From positions 1 to 64,000 of the forward strand of contig NZ_JAPDFT010000007.1 of the NCBI RefSeq assembly GCF_025949665.1: a DNA stretch of 64,000 nucleotides, in the 5' to 3' direction. The position numbers were made by a program, and so were the translations under genes. Source of the DNA: Chryseobacterium viscerum (GTDB taxonomy: Bacteria > Bacteroidota > Bacteroidia > Flavobacteriales > Weeksellaceae). How positions within the stretch are numbered: position 1 is the stretch's first letter; each line of letters starts with the position of its first letter. Positions 18,872 through 27,292 of the stretch are shown one piece after another. A model generated the notes under the pieces. That model had not been told where the DNA came from. It worked only from the letters and a program-made list of their open reading frames with translations, and ran no database searches.

Positions 18872-18901
18872 GTAAAAGTACGACATATTTTATAAATACA
18901 A
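18872..18901 (-). promoter_or_regulatory. Promoter of the predicted small RNA
   Basis: Minus-strand TTTTTG with its TTG at 18901-18899 is followed after 18 nt by TACTTTTAC (18880-18872), one mismatch from TAnnTTTGC at the G. Spacing fits the flavobacterial consensus. Confidence 0.55.
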
Positions 18902-19654
18902 AAACATTTGCTTCCTTTTTTAAAACTTTATGAAAACTTTATGATTTTTTAAGTTTTTTTGAGTTCACACCACGACCTTACTGATCATAATCAAAAGTAC
19001 TATTTAATACAAAAAACGCCATTTAACTGCATATAACCTGTTAAATATTTACAAAATCAAACATTTGTTTAAATAAAAAACATTCAGTTTTCTTCTTGTT
19101 TTCAGTGTTTTAAAAAATGGAGTTATCCACTGTATTGTATATATATTTCTAATATTTACACTCCAAAAATTTCAAGATTTTTGATCAAAAAAAATAATAG
19201 TCTTTACTATTCTAATTTGTTCCTTTTTTCAAAACAGGGATTTCCAGATTACTATCATTATACCATTTTATTTCAGTCGGTTTCAAGACATTCTTTGTCG
19301 TTTCATCTTTGCCCCAGATAAAAACACAATATACCTTGTTACAAATCAAGACTCCATTGATTCCTGCTGGTGAAATTTAATATAAACTATCATAAACCCT
19401 TTAAAAATACCTACCTTCGGAAACCAGACCTTATCTCTCTTAAAAGCAATTCATTTGAAAATCCCGCATTCAAAACCCAAACTATTATATTATCAAATAA
19501 TACCATCAATCAATCCACTCTAAAACCATAAGATTCGATTAGAATATCATATTTCAGGATTGAATTTAGAACCCAATTTGTGAAATAAAATATTGAAAGT
19601 CAAATCAAATCTACCAACAGCCGTTTATATCTCACTAATAAAAGAAAAAATTTT
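18902..19654. other. Long AT-rich intergenic region
   Basis: About 750 bp with no supportable reading frame on either strand and no RNA gene that I recognise. It separates the small-RNA unit from the peptide-export locus. Confidence 0.6.
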
Positions 19655-19684
19655 TTGTATATTTAAAACATCTGTGTATTTTAG
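19655..19684 (+). promoter_or_regulatory. Putative promoter of the peptide-export locus
   Basis: TTG (19655-19657) is followed after 19 nt by TATTTTAG (19677-19684), one mismatch from TAnnTTTG. The transcript would start only some 8-10 nt before the ATG at 19699, giving a very short leader. Confidence 0.45.
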
Positions 19685-19698
19685 ATAAAAATATTAAC

Positions 19699-21213
19699 AT
19701 GATTTTTGACAGACTAATTAACCATCTAAAACTCGATAAACAGGAATTCATTTTCCAGTTCAACTCACATCCCAATTATCCATCTGCACTAGCTTTCAGT
19801 GACACACTTAACTTTATGGGGGTGAAAAATGACGCTTATGAACTTGACAAAGAATATTGGGACGAACTTCCGGAAGAATTTATTGCCATTGTTGAAAATT
19901 CATTTTCTCTCGTAAAAAAGTCAGGAAGCAATTATTCAGTATACTCAGAAAAAGCAAAAACCTTCGGTAAAGAAGAACTTTATACCAAATCAACTGATTT
20001 TGTACTGTTGTTTGAAAAGACGGAAAATGCAGACAATAAACTGACCTTCAATTTCAAGCCGGTTCTTTATTTAATTTTTGCAGCAGTTCTCGCCTATTCA
20101 TTTATAAGCCAAACCATTTATGAGGCCTTATTCAATCTTCTTTCTTTGGCTGGAGTATATATTTCACTTGAAATCTTCAATCAGAAATTCGGGAATACAT
20201 CTACCGTTATCGGAAGTATATGTGGAAGCGGAGGTGCTGCTGCCAGCCAGACAGCCAACTCATGTGATAAAATTATAAAGCAGGATAAGACCAGTATTTT
20301 AGGTTTAAAATTTGCAGACTTTTCCCTGATCTATTTTGCAGGACTTGCCGTTCTGGGATTATTTTTACCGGCTACAGCTTATATTGTAAAAGGATTTACC
20401 TTTGTTTCTGTACTTGCAATAGGATATTCTCTGTACATTCAGGCATTTGTAGAAAAAACGTTTTGCAGAGTATGTCTTTTGATTATTTCAATTCTTGCAG
20501 CACAAATAGTAGTAAGCAGTTTATTTTTTGAGAACCTGTCTTTCAGTATCGGAACACTTTTATTGACTGTCATTTTATGGGCTCTTGTATTCTCTGCTGT
20601 TATTTATTTCAATACACTTCTTGAACAGAAAGAAGATCTTCAAAAATCTAATGCGAAAAACCTTAGATTCAAGAGAAATTATGAACTGTTCAAAAACCAG
20701 ATGGAACAGAATCCAAAAATTGAATTCCAGGATACTGAAACTTTTGTTGTTGGAAAAAGAGATGCTAAACTTCGTATTGCTATCGTATCCAATCCATATT
20801 GTGGTTTCTGTAAAGACGCTCATAAACTGGCAGAAGGCCTTTTAGAAAAATATCCTGACAATATCTCTTTGCAGATGAGATTCAATTACAGTCCCGAAAG
20901 AGCTCCAGAAAATTATACACAGCTTATTTCAGACTTAACTCATATCTATCACAACAAACCTGAAAAAGAGTTCTTACACGCTGTAGAAGAATGGTTTGAA
21001 ACTAAGGATGAAAGCAAAATCAATGTTCTTTCCGGAGGAAATGTAACATCGGAAAACCTGAATCCACTGGTAGAGATGTCTATTGAAAACAGTAACGCAG
21101 GATTAAACTTCACCCCGATCTTTATCATTAACGGATACCAATTCCCTGACAAGTATGATCGTGAAGATATTTCGTTCTTTATTGATGAATTAATAGAAGA
21201 TGATGAGATTTAG
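19699..21213 (+). CDS. VKOR/thioredoxin fusion, peptide-export disulfide oxidase
   Basis: A 504-residue three-part protein. Residues 1-110 resemble the C39 peptidase fold (HPNYPSALAFSDTL) but lack the catalytic Cys, as in substrate-binding pseudo-peptidases. Residues 120-305 are the membrane VKOR domain with the pairs C175/C189 and C256-R-V-C259. Residues 340-504 are a DsbA-like thioredoxin domain with C368-G-F-C371. Such fusions make disulfides and pass electrons to quinone. As first gene of a locus encoding a C39 transporter and a six-Cys precursor, it probably oxidises the exported peptides. Confidence 0.85.
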   Translation: MIFDRLINHLKLDKQEFIFQFNSHPNYPSALAFSDTLNFMGVKNDAYELDKEYWDELPEEFIAIVENSFSLVKKSGSNYSVYSEKAKTFGKEELYTKSTDFVLLFEKTENADNKLTFNFKPVLYLIFAAVLAYSFISQTIYEALFNLLSLAGVYISLEIFNQKFGNTSTVIGSICGSGGAAASQTANSCDKIIKQDKTSILGLKFADFSLIYFAGLAVLGLFLPATAYIVKGFTFVSVLAIGYSLYIQAFVEKTFCRVCLLIISILAAQIVVSSLFFENLSFSIGTLLLTVILWALVFSAVIYFNTLLEQKEDLQKSNAKNLRFKRNYELFKNQMEQNPKIEFQDTETFVVGKRDAKLRIAIVSNPYCGFCKDAHKLAEGLLEKYPDNISLQMRFNYSPERAPENYTQLISDLTHIYHNKPEKEFLHAVEEWFETKDESKINVLSGGNVTSENLNPLVEMSIENSNAGLNFTPIFIINGYQFPDKYDREDISFFIDELIEDDEI

Positions 21214-21360
21214 TAAATAAATATCATTCATTTGAAAATTTCACTATCTTAGGAAAAACAAAAAAATAACATCTGATAAGGTGTAAAAGAGCAGAAAAAC
21301 AGTGACAAATGGGACTTATTTCCGGTTTACCATTTCATTGAAATATAATTGAATTAAAGT

Positions 21361-21389
21361 AAATGTCGTCACCTGCTGACGGCATTTTA
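21361..21389 (+). terminator. Terminator-like hairpin before the ABC gene
   Basis: AAATGTCGTCA (21361-21371) pairs with TGACGGCATTT (21377-21387), an 11-bp stem with one wobble pair and a 5-nt loop, ending in TTTT. It sits 16 bp before the ABC transporter start, so it may partly end transcription of the oxidase gene and set the ratio of the two products. Confidence 0.6.
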
Positions 21390-21404
21390 TAATGAGTAGT
21401 AGTT

Positions 21405-23600
21405 TTGAAAAAAAAGTTTCCTTTTTATAAGCAACCAGATACCAAAGACTGCGGTCCTACATGTCTCAGGATCGTAAGTAAGTATTATGGTAAAAGTATA
21501 TCTCTGCAGCAGATTCGTAACCTTTCCGAAACAACACGTGAAGGAAGCAGCCTTCTTGGGCTAAGCGATGCAGCAGAAAACCTCGGATTCCGATCAATGG
21601 GAGTCCAGATCGATTTCAATACCCTCACAGAAGAGGTTCCCTTTCCTTGTGTAGCACACTGGAATAAAAACCATTTTGTTGTAGTATATAAAATTGACAA
21701 AAACAATAAAGTATATATTTCGGATCCCAGCTATGGGCTCATTACGTATACGAGAGAAGAATTTATCAAATCCTGGATCGGAGAAAATGCAAACGAAAAT
21801 ACCGAAGAAGGAATTGTTCTGATTCTTGAAACAACCCCGGCATTCTTCCAGACTGAATTTGATGCTGAAGAAAGTAAAGCCAGCTTTACTTTTCTTTCCA
21901 AATACCTCCTTAAATATAAAACACTTGTAATCCAACTAGCCATAGGGCTTCTGGGAGGAAGTTTATTATCCCTGATATTCCCGTTTCTTACTCAGAGTAT
22001 TGTAGACGTCGGAATCCAGAACCAGGATATTAATTTTATCTATGTGGTTTTACTTGCGCAGATTATGCTATTTCTTGGAAGAATGGGAATTGAAACCATA
22101 CGAAGCTGGATTCTTCTTCATCTCTCGGCAAGAATTAATATTTCCATCATCTCCGATTTCTTTATCAAGCTCATGAGGCTTCCGATAAGTTTCTTTGATA
22201 CAAGAATGACCGGAGATATCATGCAGAGAATAAATGACCACCACAGAATCGAGCAGCTGCTTACAAGTTCATCGTTAAATACCTTGTTCTCACTGGTAAA
22301 CCTTATCATTTTCAGTATTGTTCTGCTGTTTTATGATTACAGATTATTCATTGTTTACCTTGTTGGAGCTGTATTGTATATCGGCTGGATCAGTTTCTTC
22401 CTGAAGAAAAGAAAGGAACTTGATTACAAAAGGTTCTCTCAGGTCTCTCAGGAACAAAGTAAAGTGATCGAGCTCATCAACGGTATGCAGGAGATTAAAA
22501 TGCATAATGCTGAAAAACAGAAACGATGGGACTGGGAATTTCTTCAGGTAAAACTGTTTAAAATAAGAATAAAATCACTTTCATTAGAACAATGGCAGTC
22601 TGTGGGAGGAAATTTTATCAACCAGATGAAAGATATACTGGTAAGTTTCCTTTCTGCAAAACTGGTTTTAAGTGGAAATCTTACTTTAGGGATGATGCTT
22701 TCTGTGCAATATATTATTGGACAGCTGAACAGCCCTCTTCTTCAGCTTATCGACTTTATCAAGCAGACTCAGGATGCTAAAATTTCCCTTGAAAGATTAG
22801 GAGAAATTCATGATAAAGATGATGAGGAGGATAAAAATGAGCAATATGCTACAGATATCCCAAAGAAAGACATCGAGATCAAAGATATGTCATTCCGTTA
22901 TATTGGTTCTGATGTTCCGGTTTTTGAAAATTTAAGTCTTACGATTCCTTATCAGCAGACTACAGCTATTGTGGGAGCCAGCGGAAGTGGAAAAACTACG
23001 CTGTTGAAACTGTTAATGAAGTTTTATGACCCAGATCAGGGTGAAATCAGAATCGGAAGTACCAATATGAAGAATATTTCTCCAAGATACTGGAGGGATC
23101 ATTGCGGAGTGGTAATGCAGGAAGGCTATGTATTCAACGATACTATTGCCAATAACATTGCTGTAGGTGAAGATCATATTGACAAACAAAAACTGAGACG
23201 TGCTGTAGAAATAGCCAACATCAAAGAATTTATTGAAAGTCTTCCGCTAAGTTATAATACGAAAATCGGAAATGAGGGTGTTGGAGTCAGCGGTGGTCAG
23301 AAACAGAGGCTCTTCATTGCAAGAGCAGTTTATAAATCTCCTGAGTATATTTTATTTGATGAAGCAACATCAGCATTGGATGCCAATAATGAGAAAGTCA
23401 TCATGGAAAACCTTGAGCAATTTTTCAAAGGTAAGACAGCAGTGGTTATTGCCCACAGACTTTCCACGGTAAGACATGCAGATAAAATCATTGTACTGGA
23501 TCAGGGGAAAGTTGTAGAAGAAGGCAGTCATGCAGATCTTGTAGATTTAAGAGGGGAATATTACAGACTTGTAAGAAACCAGCTTGAATTAGGAAGCTAG
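21405..23600 (+). CDS. C39-peptidase ABC transporter (PCAT) for double-glycine peptides
   Basis: A 731-residue bifunctional exporter that cuts the leader after a double-glycine-type site and exports the core peptide. The C39 peptidase (1-130) has the motif Q-P-D-T-K-D-C-G-P-T-C with catalytic C16, H90 in NHFVVVY and D107. A six-helix membrane domain (about 165-450) follows, then the ATPase with Walker A at 524-531 (GASGSGKT), the VSGGQKQR signature and Walker B ILFDEATSALD. The only upstream start is TTG at 21405, matching the family N-terminus. The precursor and HlyD genes follow. Confidence 0.95.
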   Translation: MKKKFPFYKQPDTKDCGPTCLRIVSKYYGKSISLQQIRNLSETTREGSSLLGLSDAAENLGFRSMGVQIDFNTLTEEVPFPCVAHWNKNHFVVVYKIDKNNKVYISDPSYGLITYTREEFIKSWIGENANENTEEGIVLILETTPAFFQTEFDAEESKASFTFLSKYLLKYKTLVIQLAIGLLGGSLLSLIFPFLTQSIVDVGIQNQDINFIYVVLLAQIMLFLGRMGIETIRSWILLHLSARINISIISDFFIKLMRLPISFFDTRMTGDIMQRINDHHRIEQLLTSSSLNTLFSLVNLIIFSIVLLFYDYRLFIVYLVGAVLYIGWISFFLKKRKELDYKRFSQVSQEQSKVIELINGMQEIKMHNAEKQKRWDWEFLQVKLFKIRIKSLSLEQWQSVGGNFINQMKDILVSFLSAKLVLSGNLTLGMMLSVQYIIGQLNSPLLQLIDFIKQTQDAKISLERLGEIHDKDDEEDKNEQYATDIPKKDIEIKDMSFRYIGSDVPVFENLSLTIPYQQTTAIVGASGSGKTTLLKLLMKFYDPDQGEIRIGSTNMKNISPRYWRDHCGVVMQEGYVFNDTIANNIAVGEDHIDKQKLRRAVEIANIKEFIESLPLSYNTKIGNEGVGVSGGQKQRLFIARAVYKSPEYILFDEATSALDANNEKVIMENLEQFFKGKTAVVIAHRLSTVRHADKIIVLDQGKVVEEGSHADLVDLRGEYYRLVRNQLELGS

Positions 23601-23610
23601 CAAATATATA

Positions 23611-23639
23611 GCGAAATCCGAAAAGCTTACAGAGTAGGA
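23611..23639 (+). promoter_or_regulatory. 29-nt leader element, copy 1
   Basis: The element starts GCGAAATCCGAAAAGC and ends AGAGTAGGA, 22 nt before the precursor ATG. It matches the element before the orphan precursor (50356-50328, minus) at 27 of 29 positions. UCC (7-9) can pair with GGA (27-29), and UAC (18-20) with GUA (24-26) around AGA. No good promoter precedes this copy; it lies 10 nt after the ABC gene stop and may act within the operon RNA. Confidence 0.7.
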
Positions 23640-23661
23640 AAAACAAAAACTAATTTTAATC

Positions 23662-23856
23662 ATGAAAAATCTAAAAAAACTTTCGAGAAAAGATCTGGCA
23701 TTTGTCAGCGGAGGTGTAGTTATTCCGGACAACAATTGTTGTGGTTCTTGGTGTCTTGGCAGCTGGATGCCATGCCGTATCCATCATATTGCATGTCCAC
23801 CGGATGCTGATACTTCACCACCATCGTGGTACGACGGGAATTGCCCATTTGGTTAA
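23662..23856 (+). CDS. Six-cysteine double-glycine precursor peptide
   Basis: A 64-residue precursor. The leader MKNLKKLSRKDLAFVSGG ends in a GG site (17-18), the cleavage signal for C39 transporters. The 46-residue core carries six cysteines (26, 27, 31, 38, 45, 61) and many Pro, Trp and Gly, fitting a disulfide-rich secreted peptide. Flanked by the transporter and adaptor genes. Bacteriocin-like by family leader; whether the core is antibacterial is unknown. The first nine residues are identical to those of the orphan precursor at 50144-50305. Confidence 0.85.
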   Translation: MKNLKKLSRKDLAFVSGGVVIPDNNCCGSWCLGSWMPCRIHHIACPPDADTSPPSWYDGNCPFG

Positions 23857-23901
23857 ATTATATTCCCCCTGAAATATTGGGGGAAATTTTATCTTAGAAA
23901 A

Positions 23902-25200
23902 ATGAAAGAAGACGTTTTAGACAATATTGAACTTCGCTCAGAAAGCGTACAGGATATTCTTACCCAGCCTCCTCATTGGATGATACGCTGGGGAAATACC
24001 GTTATATTTATTATTCTCCTGTTGATTCTCTTAATGAGTTACATTATAAAATATCCGGAATTTGTACCGGCACCTATTATTGTAACTTCACAGAATCCTC
24101 CAGAGAAGATCGAAGCAAGGACAAGTTCCAAAATTGAAAAAATATTCATAAAAGACCATCAGGAAGTTAAAAAGAATGATGTTCTGATGGTAATGCAGTC
24201 TGCAGCCAATTATAAGGATATTTTAGAGCTTAAAAAGCTGATAGACTCCATTACTCCTGGTAATTTATATAACTTCCCTCTTGCCCAGGCTTCAAGGTTC
24301 AAATTGGGAGAATTACAGGGCGAATACAACAGTTTTGCAAAAGCATTTCAGGATGAAGCCCTTTTTACAAGATTACAACCTTATGCTCCGGAAGACCTGG
24401 CAGCCAATCAGAGTATTTCTGAATACCGCATAAGAATTGCTACCTTAAAACAACAGAAAAGCCTGGAATCAATAAAATATGATCTGACTAAGAAAAACTT
24501 CAACAGGTCTCAGGAACTTTTCAATCAAGGAGTTATTTCGGCTATGGAACTGGAAAATGAAAAGATCAAATATCTTCAGGCCCAGCAAAATCTTGAAAAT
24601 CTTAAAATCTCCATATCACAAATGGATGAAGGCATCTCCAATCTTAATAAAACGAAAAGCGGAACTGCCATTAACACAGAAAAAGATAGAATTACATACT
24701 CTTCACAAACTTTACAGCTTCTTGAGCAATTGAGAAAATCATTAAAACAATGGGAACTGAATTATCTAGTTATATCATCTACAGATGGTGTTGCCAGTTT
24801 CCAGCAGTTTTTTGGTGAAAACCAGTTTGTAAAAGTTGGTGAACCTATCCTTTCTATTCTTCCTAAAAATAAAGAACAGCTGGTAGGCAGAATGTCTGTT
24901 CCTACCACCAACTCAGGAAAGATCATTCCGGGTGAAAAAGTACTGATTAAACTAGACAACTACCGATTCCAGGAATATGGTATCATTGAAGGAAAAGTAC
25001 AGAATATATCTCTTATTCCTGATGAAAAAGGAAATTATTATGTAGATGTGATTTTACCAAAAGGATTAAAAACAAGCTACAACAAAACGCTTACATTTGA
25101 TAAGGAACTTAGAGGCAGTGCAGAGATCGTAACACAAGATCTTAGATTGATTGAAAGATTCTTCTATCAAATCAGAAAGCTGCTCGGATATCAGGTCTGA
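23902..25200 (+). CDS. HlyD-family periplasmic adaptor
   Basis: A 432-residue membrane-fusion protein linking the inner-membrane ABC exporter to an outer-membrane channel. It has one N-terminal membrane helix (about 32-52), a short lipoyl half-motif (about 60-95), an alpha-helical hairpin (about 95-275, rich in Q, K, E, L) and a beta-barrel region (about 285-400). It is the last gene of the export locus, 45 bp after the precursor, and is followed by a strong terminator. No TolC-like gene is in the window. Confidence 0.9.
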   Translation: MKEDVLDNIELRSESVQDILTQPPHWMIRWGNTVIFIILLLILLMSYIIKYPEFVPAPIIVTSQNPPEKIEARTSSKIEKIFIKDHQEVKKNDVLMVMQSAANYKDILELKKLIDSITPGNLYNFPLAQASRFKLGELQGEYNSFAKAFQDEALFTRLQPYAPEDLAANQSISEYRIRIATLKQQKSLESIKYDLTKKNFNRSQELFNQGVISAMELENEKIKYLQAQQNLENLKISISQMDEGISNLNKTKSGTAINTEKDRITYSSQTLQLLEQLRKSLKQWELNYLVISSTDGVASFQQFFGENQFVKVGEPILSILPKNKEQLVGRMSVPTTNSGKIIPGEKVLIKLDNYRFQEYGIIEGKVQNISLIPDEKGNYYVDVILPKGLKTSYNKTLTFDKELRGSAEIVTQDLRLIERFFYQIRKLLGYQV

Positions 25201-25221
25201 TAAAGAATTTAGATAAAAAAT

Positions 25222-25256
25222 AAAAGCCGTTTTACAGATTGTAGAACGGCTTTTGT
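25222..25256 (+). terminator. Rho-independent terminator of the export locus
   Basis: AAAAGCCGTTTTACA (25222-25236) pairs with TGTAGAACGGCTTTT (25240-25254) through a 15-bp stem with one wobble pair and a 3-nt loop; the stem's own T run ends it. Confidence 0.88.
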
Positions 25257-25562
25257 TATAATGGTATTTTAGATTGAATCACACTTGATGTATCCAATCA
25301 GCACAATTCATTGATTCCAGCCCTTAATCCTACCAAAAGAGACCCAATGATAATATATACATAGATCGATCAAAAAAAGCCTGTAAGAAAGCGAATACAA
25401 AGAAAACAATCACTTTCTATCTTAAAAGTATTCGATAAAAAGCAGGTTAAGCTCAAAAGTTAAGGAAGTTCCCTTAATTCTCTATTGAATGACGATAATT
25501 TTTAGAAATGAAAAAATCGGGAAGAAATGAAAAAGGTAAATTTGCAGTTATTCTAAAAGTAA
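25257..25562. other. Intergenic region, no gene supported
   Basis: About 300 bp between the export-locus terminator and the tRNA terminator. A plus-strand TAAATTTGC box at about 25538 has no partner -33 box and faces straight into the tRNA terminator. A short frame from about 25508 runs through that terminator and is not a gene. Confidence 0.55.
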
Positions 25563-25597
25563 AAACCGCAATCATTGATTTAATGATTGCGGTTTTT
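25563..25597 (-). terminator. Terminator after tRNA-Met
   Basis: AACCGCAATCATT (25564-25576) pairs perfectly with AATGATTGCGGTT (25582-25594). T or A runs flank both sides, so it could act in both directions; it lies directly downstream of the tRNA on the minus strand. Confidence 0.85.
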
Positions 25598-25599
25598 TG

Positions 25600-25673
25600 T
25601 AGCGAAGACGGGAATTGAACCCGTGACCTCAGGGTTATGAATCCTGCGCTCTAACCAACTGAGCTACCTCGCC
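25600..25673 (-). tRNA. tRNA-Met (CAT anticodon)
   Basis: 74 nt on the minus strand. The 5' acceptor GGCGAGG pairs with CTTCGCT at the 3' side (first pair G-T). The D arm GCTC..GAGC, the T arm ACGGG-TTCAATT-CCCGT and the anticodon loop TTCATAA are clear; the anticodon CAT is the reverse complement of 25637-25639. Elongator Met is preferred; an isoleucine tRNA with modified C34 cannot be strictly excluded. The 3' CCA is not fully encoded. Confidence 0.93.
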
Positions 25674-25717
25674 GTTTTGGTGGTGCAAATATAGAAAATA
25701 TTTCTTTACCTCCAAAA

Positions 25718-27010
25718 TTATTTTAACTTAAAATATTCTAAAACATCTCCAACATGATCTGGTTTGTTGATAATCTTATTGTTAGCATCTAAAATAAAAT
25801 ACGTCGGAGTTGCATGAATATTGTACAAATCTGTATAACTGCTGTTCCAACCTCTCAATTCTGAGTCATTCACCCATGGAAATGCAGCAATCTTTTTAGT
25901 ATAAGAATTTTTGTCAACATCTAAAGACAGCCCTACAACCTGAATATTTTTTGATTTCAGATCATTATATTTTTCCAAAAGTTTCGGAAGTTCACTTTCA
26001 CAGTGTGAGCATGTGGATGACCAAAATACAACAATCTTTTTATCAGCCTTTACATCGTATAATGACTTCGCAGTTGTATTTACAGGTGACTGGAACTTAT
26101 AATTAGGGAAAGCAGCCCCTATTTCAGTATTGGCATTTGATTTCAATGTAGAAGCAAGTCTGTCATTGATGGTACACTTAAGATTCTTGGCAAGTGACAA
26201 ATATTTGCTCTTGTACTCATCCATCTCATATACATCAAAAATATCGATCAGTTCTGATAACACAGTCTGCCCTCTTGGAGTTTCCACTTTTAACCGGTCT
26301 AACAGTTTATCAACAGAAGCTACAACATTAGTATTTCCTCCGGAATTCAGAAAAGCCACTAGTACTGGTTTTAATAATGATGATGTCTCAAGCATATCAT
26401 TTGACTTGTCCAGAAAGTTGATTATTTCCTCCTGATCTACTTTTTTGGCTGAATCCTGTGAGGTAGAAAGAAACTTACTATAATTCGTGTTATAATAGGT
26501 AATAAATGGATGTTGAGCGGCATCAATAGAGCTGGAAGCACCGGAAAGTCTGTCAATCTCTATTTTCAGTGCTTTTCCAAAGTCTGTATTGTCTTTATAA
26601 TATTCTTTGATCTGTGCCAAAGCCGGCAAAATAAGCTCTTTCTTTTGCGAACCTTCCTGCTGCTTACTCATCAGGTTATTCGCTTCATCCAGATAGGTAA
26701 CATCTTTAACTTTATTATTCTGGATATCCAGTTTAAAGTTAACATTTTTATTTTCAGAAATAAAGCTTATGGTATTATTAGAGCCAGGGAAATAGACTTT
26801 CATCATTCCCATATAGCTGCTTGGGTATTTAAAAGTCCATGTATTATTCTTACTTTGTTCTTTAGTAACAATAATATCTTTCGAACCGTTTAATGTATAT
26901 AGAATAGCATCCTGATCTTTAAAGTCTGCTGGAGTCTGAATGGTAACAGTAAATTGAGCCTGCAGAACAAATGCGGACAAAACCGCAGATAGTGTATAAA
27001 TCTTTTTCAT
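25718..27010 (-). CDS. TlpA-like thiol-disulfide oxidoreductase
   Basis: A 430-residue exported protein with a signal peptide (MKKIYTLSAVLSAFVLQAQ), an N-terminal beta-rich DUF4369-like region (about 20-110), a helical linker, and a C-terminal thioredoxin fold. The active site is C334-S-H-C337 in FWSSTCSHCESELP, and the cis-Pro loop reads ATPTYFIL. It probably reduces or isomerises disulfides in the periplasm. A terminator separates it from the upstream gene, so it needs its own promoter, which I do not see clearly. Confidence 0.88.
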   Translation of the reverse strand: MKKIYTLSAVLSAFVLQAQFTVTIQTPADFKDQDAILYTLNGSKDIIVTKEQSKNNTWTFKYPSSYMGMMKVYFPGSNNTISFISENKNVNFKLDIQNNKVKDVTYLDEANNLMSKQQEGSQKKELILPALAQIKEYYKDNTDFGKALKIEIDRLSGASSSIDAAQHPFITYYNTNYSKFLSTSQDSAKKVDQEEIINFLDKSNDMLETSSLLKPVLVAFLNSGGNTNVVASVDKLLDRLKVETPRGQTVLSELIDIFDVYEMDEYKSKYLSLAKNLKCTINDRLASTLKSNANTEIGAAFPNYKFQSPVNTTAKSLYDVKADKKIVVFWSSTCSHCESELPKLLEKYNDLKSKNIQVVGLSLDVDKNSYTKKIAAFPWVNDSELRGWNSSYTDLYNIHATPTYFILDANNKIINKPDHVGDVLEYFKLK

Positions 27011-27021
27011 AGAGTAAAAAT

Positions 27022-27051
27022 AAAAAAACTCTCTGACTAATCAGAGAGTTT
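27022..27051 (-). terminator. Terminator after the small membrane protein
   Basis: AAACTCTCTGA (27026-27036) pairs with TCAGAGAGTTT (27041-27051), 11 bp with a 4-nt loop; the minus-strand T tract follows at 27028-27022. Confidence 0.85.
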
Positions 27052-27071
27052 AATATTATTTTAATAAAATT

Positions 27072-27287
27072 TTATGCTTTTACGCTCTTGTACTTTCTTG
27101 TAAAGTAAACAATAAATCCAATTGCTACAATACCAAGTACATATACGTACATATCAATGGGTGCAGGTGCTCCGGTACCGTTTCCTCCATTTCCGCTTCC
27201 TGTTGGAGCTGGTTGTGGTGGTGCAGCATTTGCTAAAGTTATAGCAAAAAGAAAAAGAGCTAATACTAGTTTATTAATAGTTTTCAT
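27072..27287 (-). CDS. Small secreted/anchored protein with PID motif and one helix
   Basis: 71 residues: a signal peptide ending near ANAAPP, a Gly/Pro-rich linker (about 22-42), then APIDMYVYVLGIVAIGFIVYF and a basic tail (RKYKSVKA). This PID-Y-helix-basic-tail layout is recurrent among small flavobacterial proteins whose function is not known to me. It starts 5 bp after the upstream T9SS gene ends and is thus cotranscribed with it. Confidence 0.75.
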   Translation of the reverse strand: MKTINKLVLALFLFAITLANAAPPQPAPTGSGNGGNGTGAPAPIDMYVYVLGIVAIGFIVYFTRKYKSVKA

Positions 27288-27292
27288 GTGGC

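Noticed and set aside
25538..25546. Plus-strand TAAATTTGC box
   Set aside because: No -33 partner and it faces directly into a terminator; probably chance.
25508..25617. Short plus-strand frame starting ATGAAAAAATCGGG
   Set aside because: Crosses the tRNA terminator and ends in the tRNA; composition follows the palindrome.
19699..25673. Peptide-export locus as an island integrated at tRNA-Met
   Set aside because: No repeat of the tRNA 3' end was found on the other side and no integrase gene is present.
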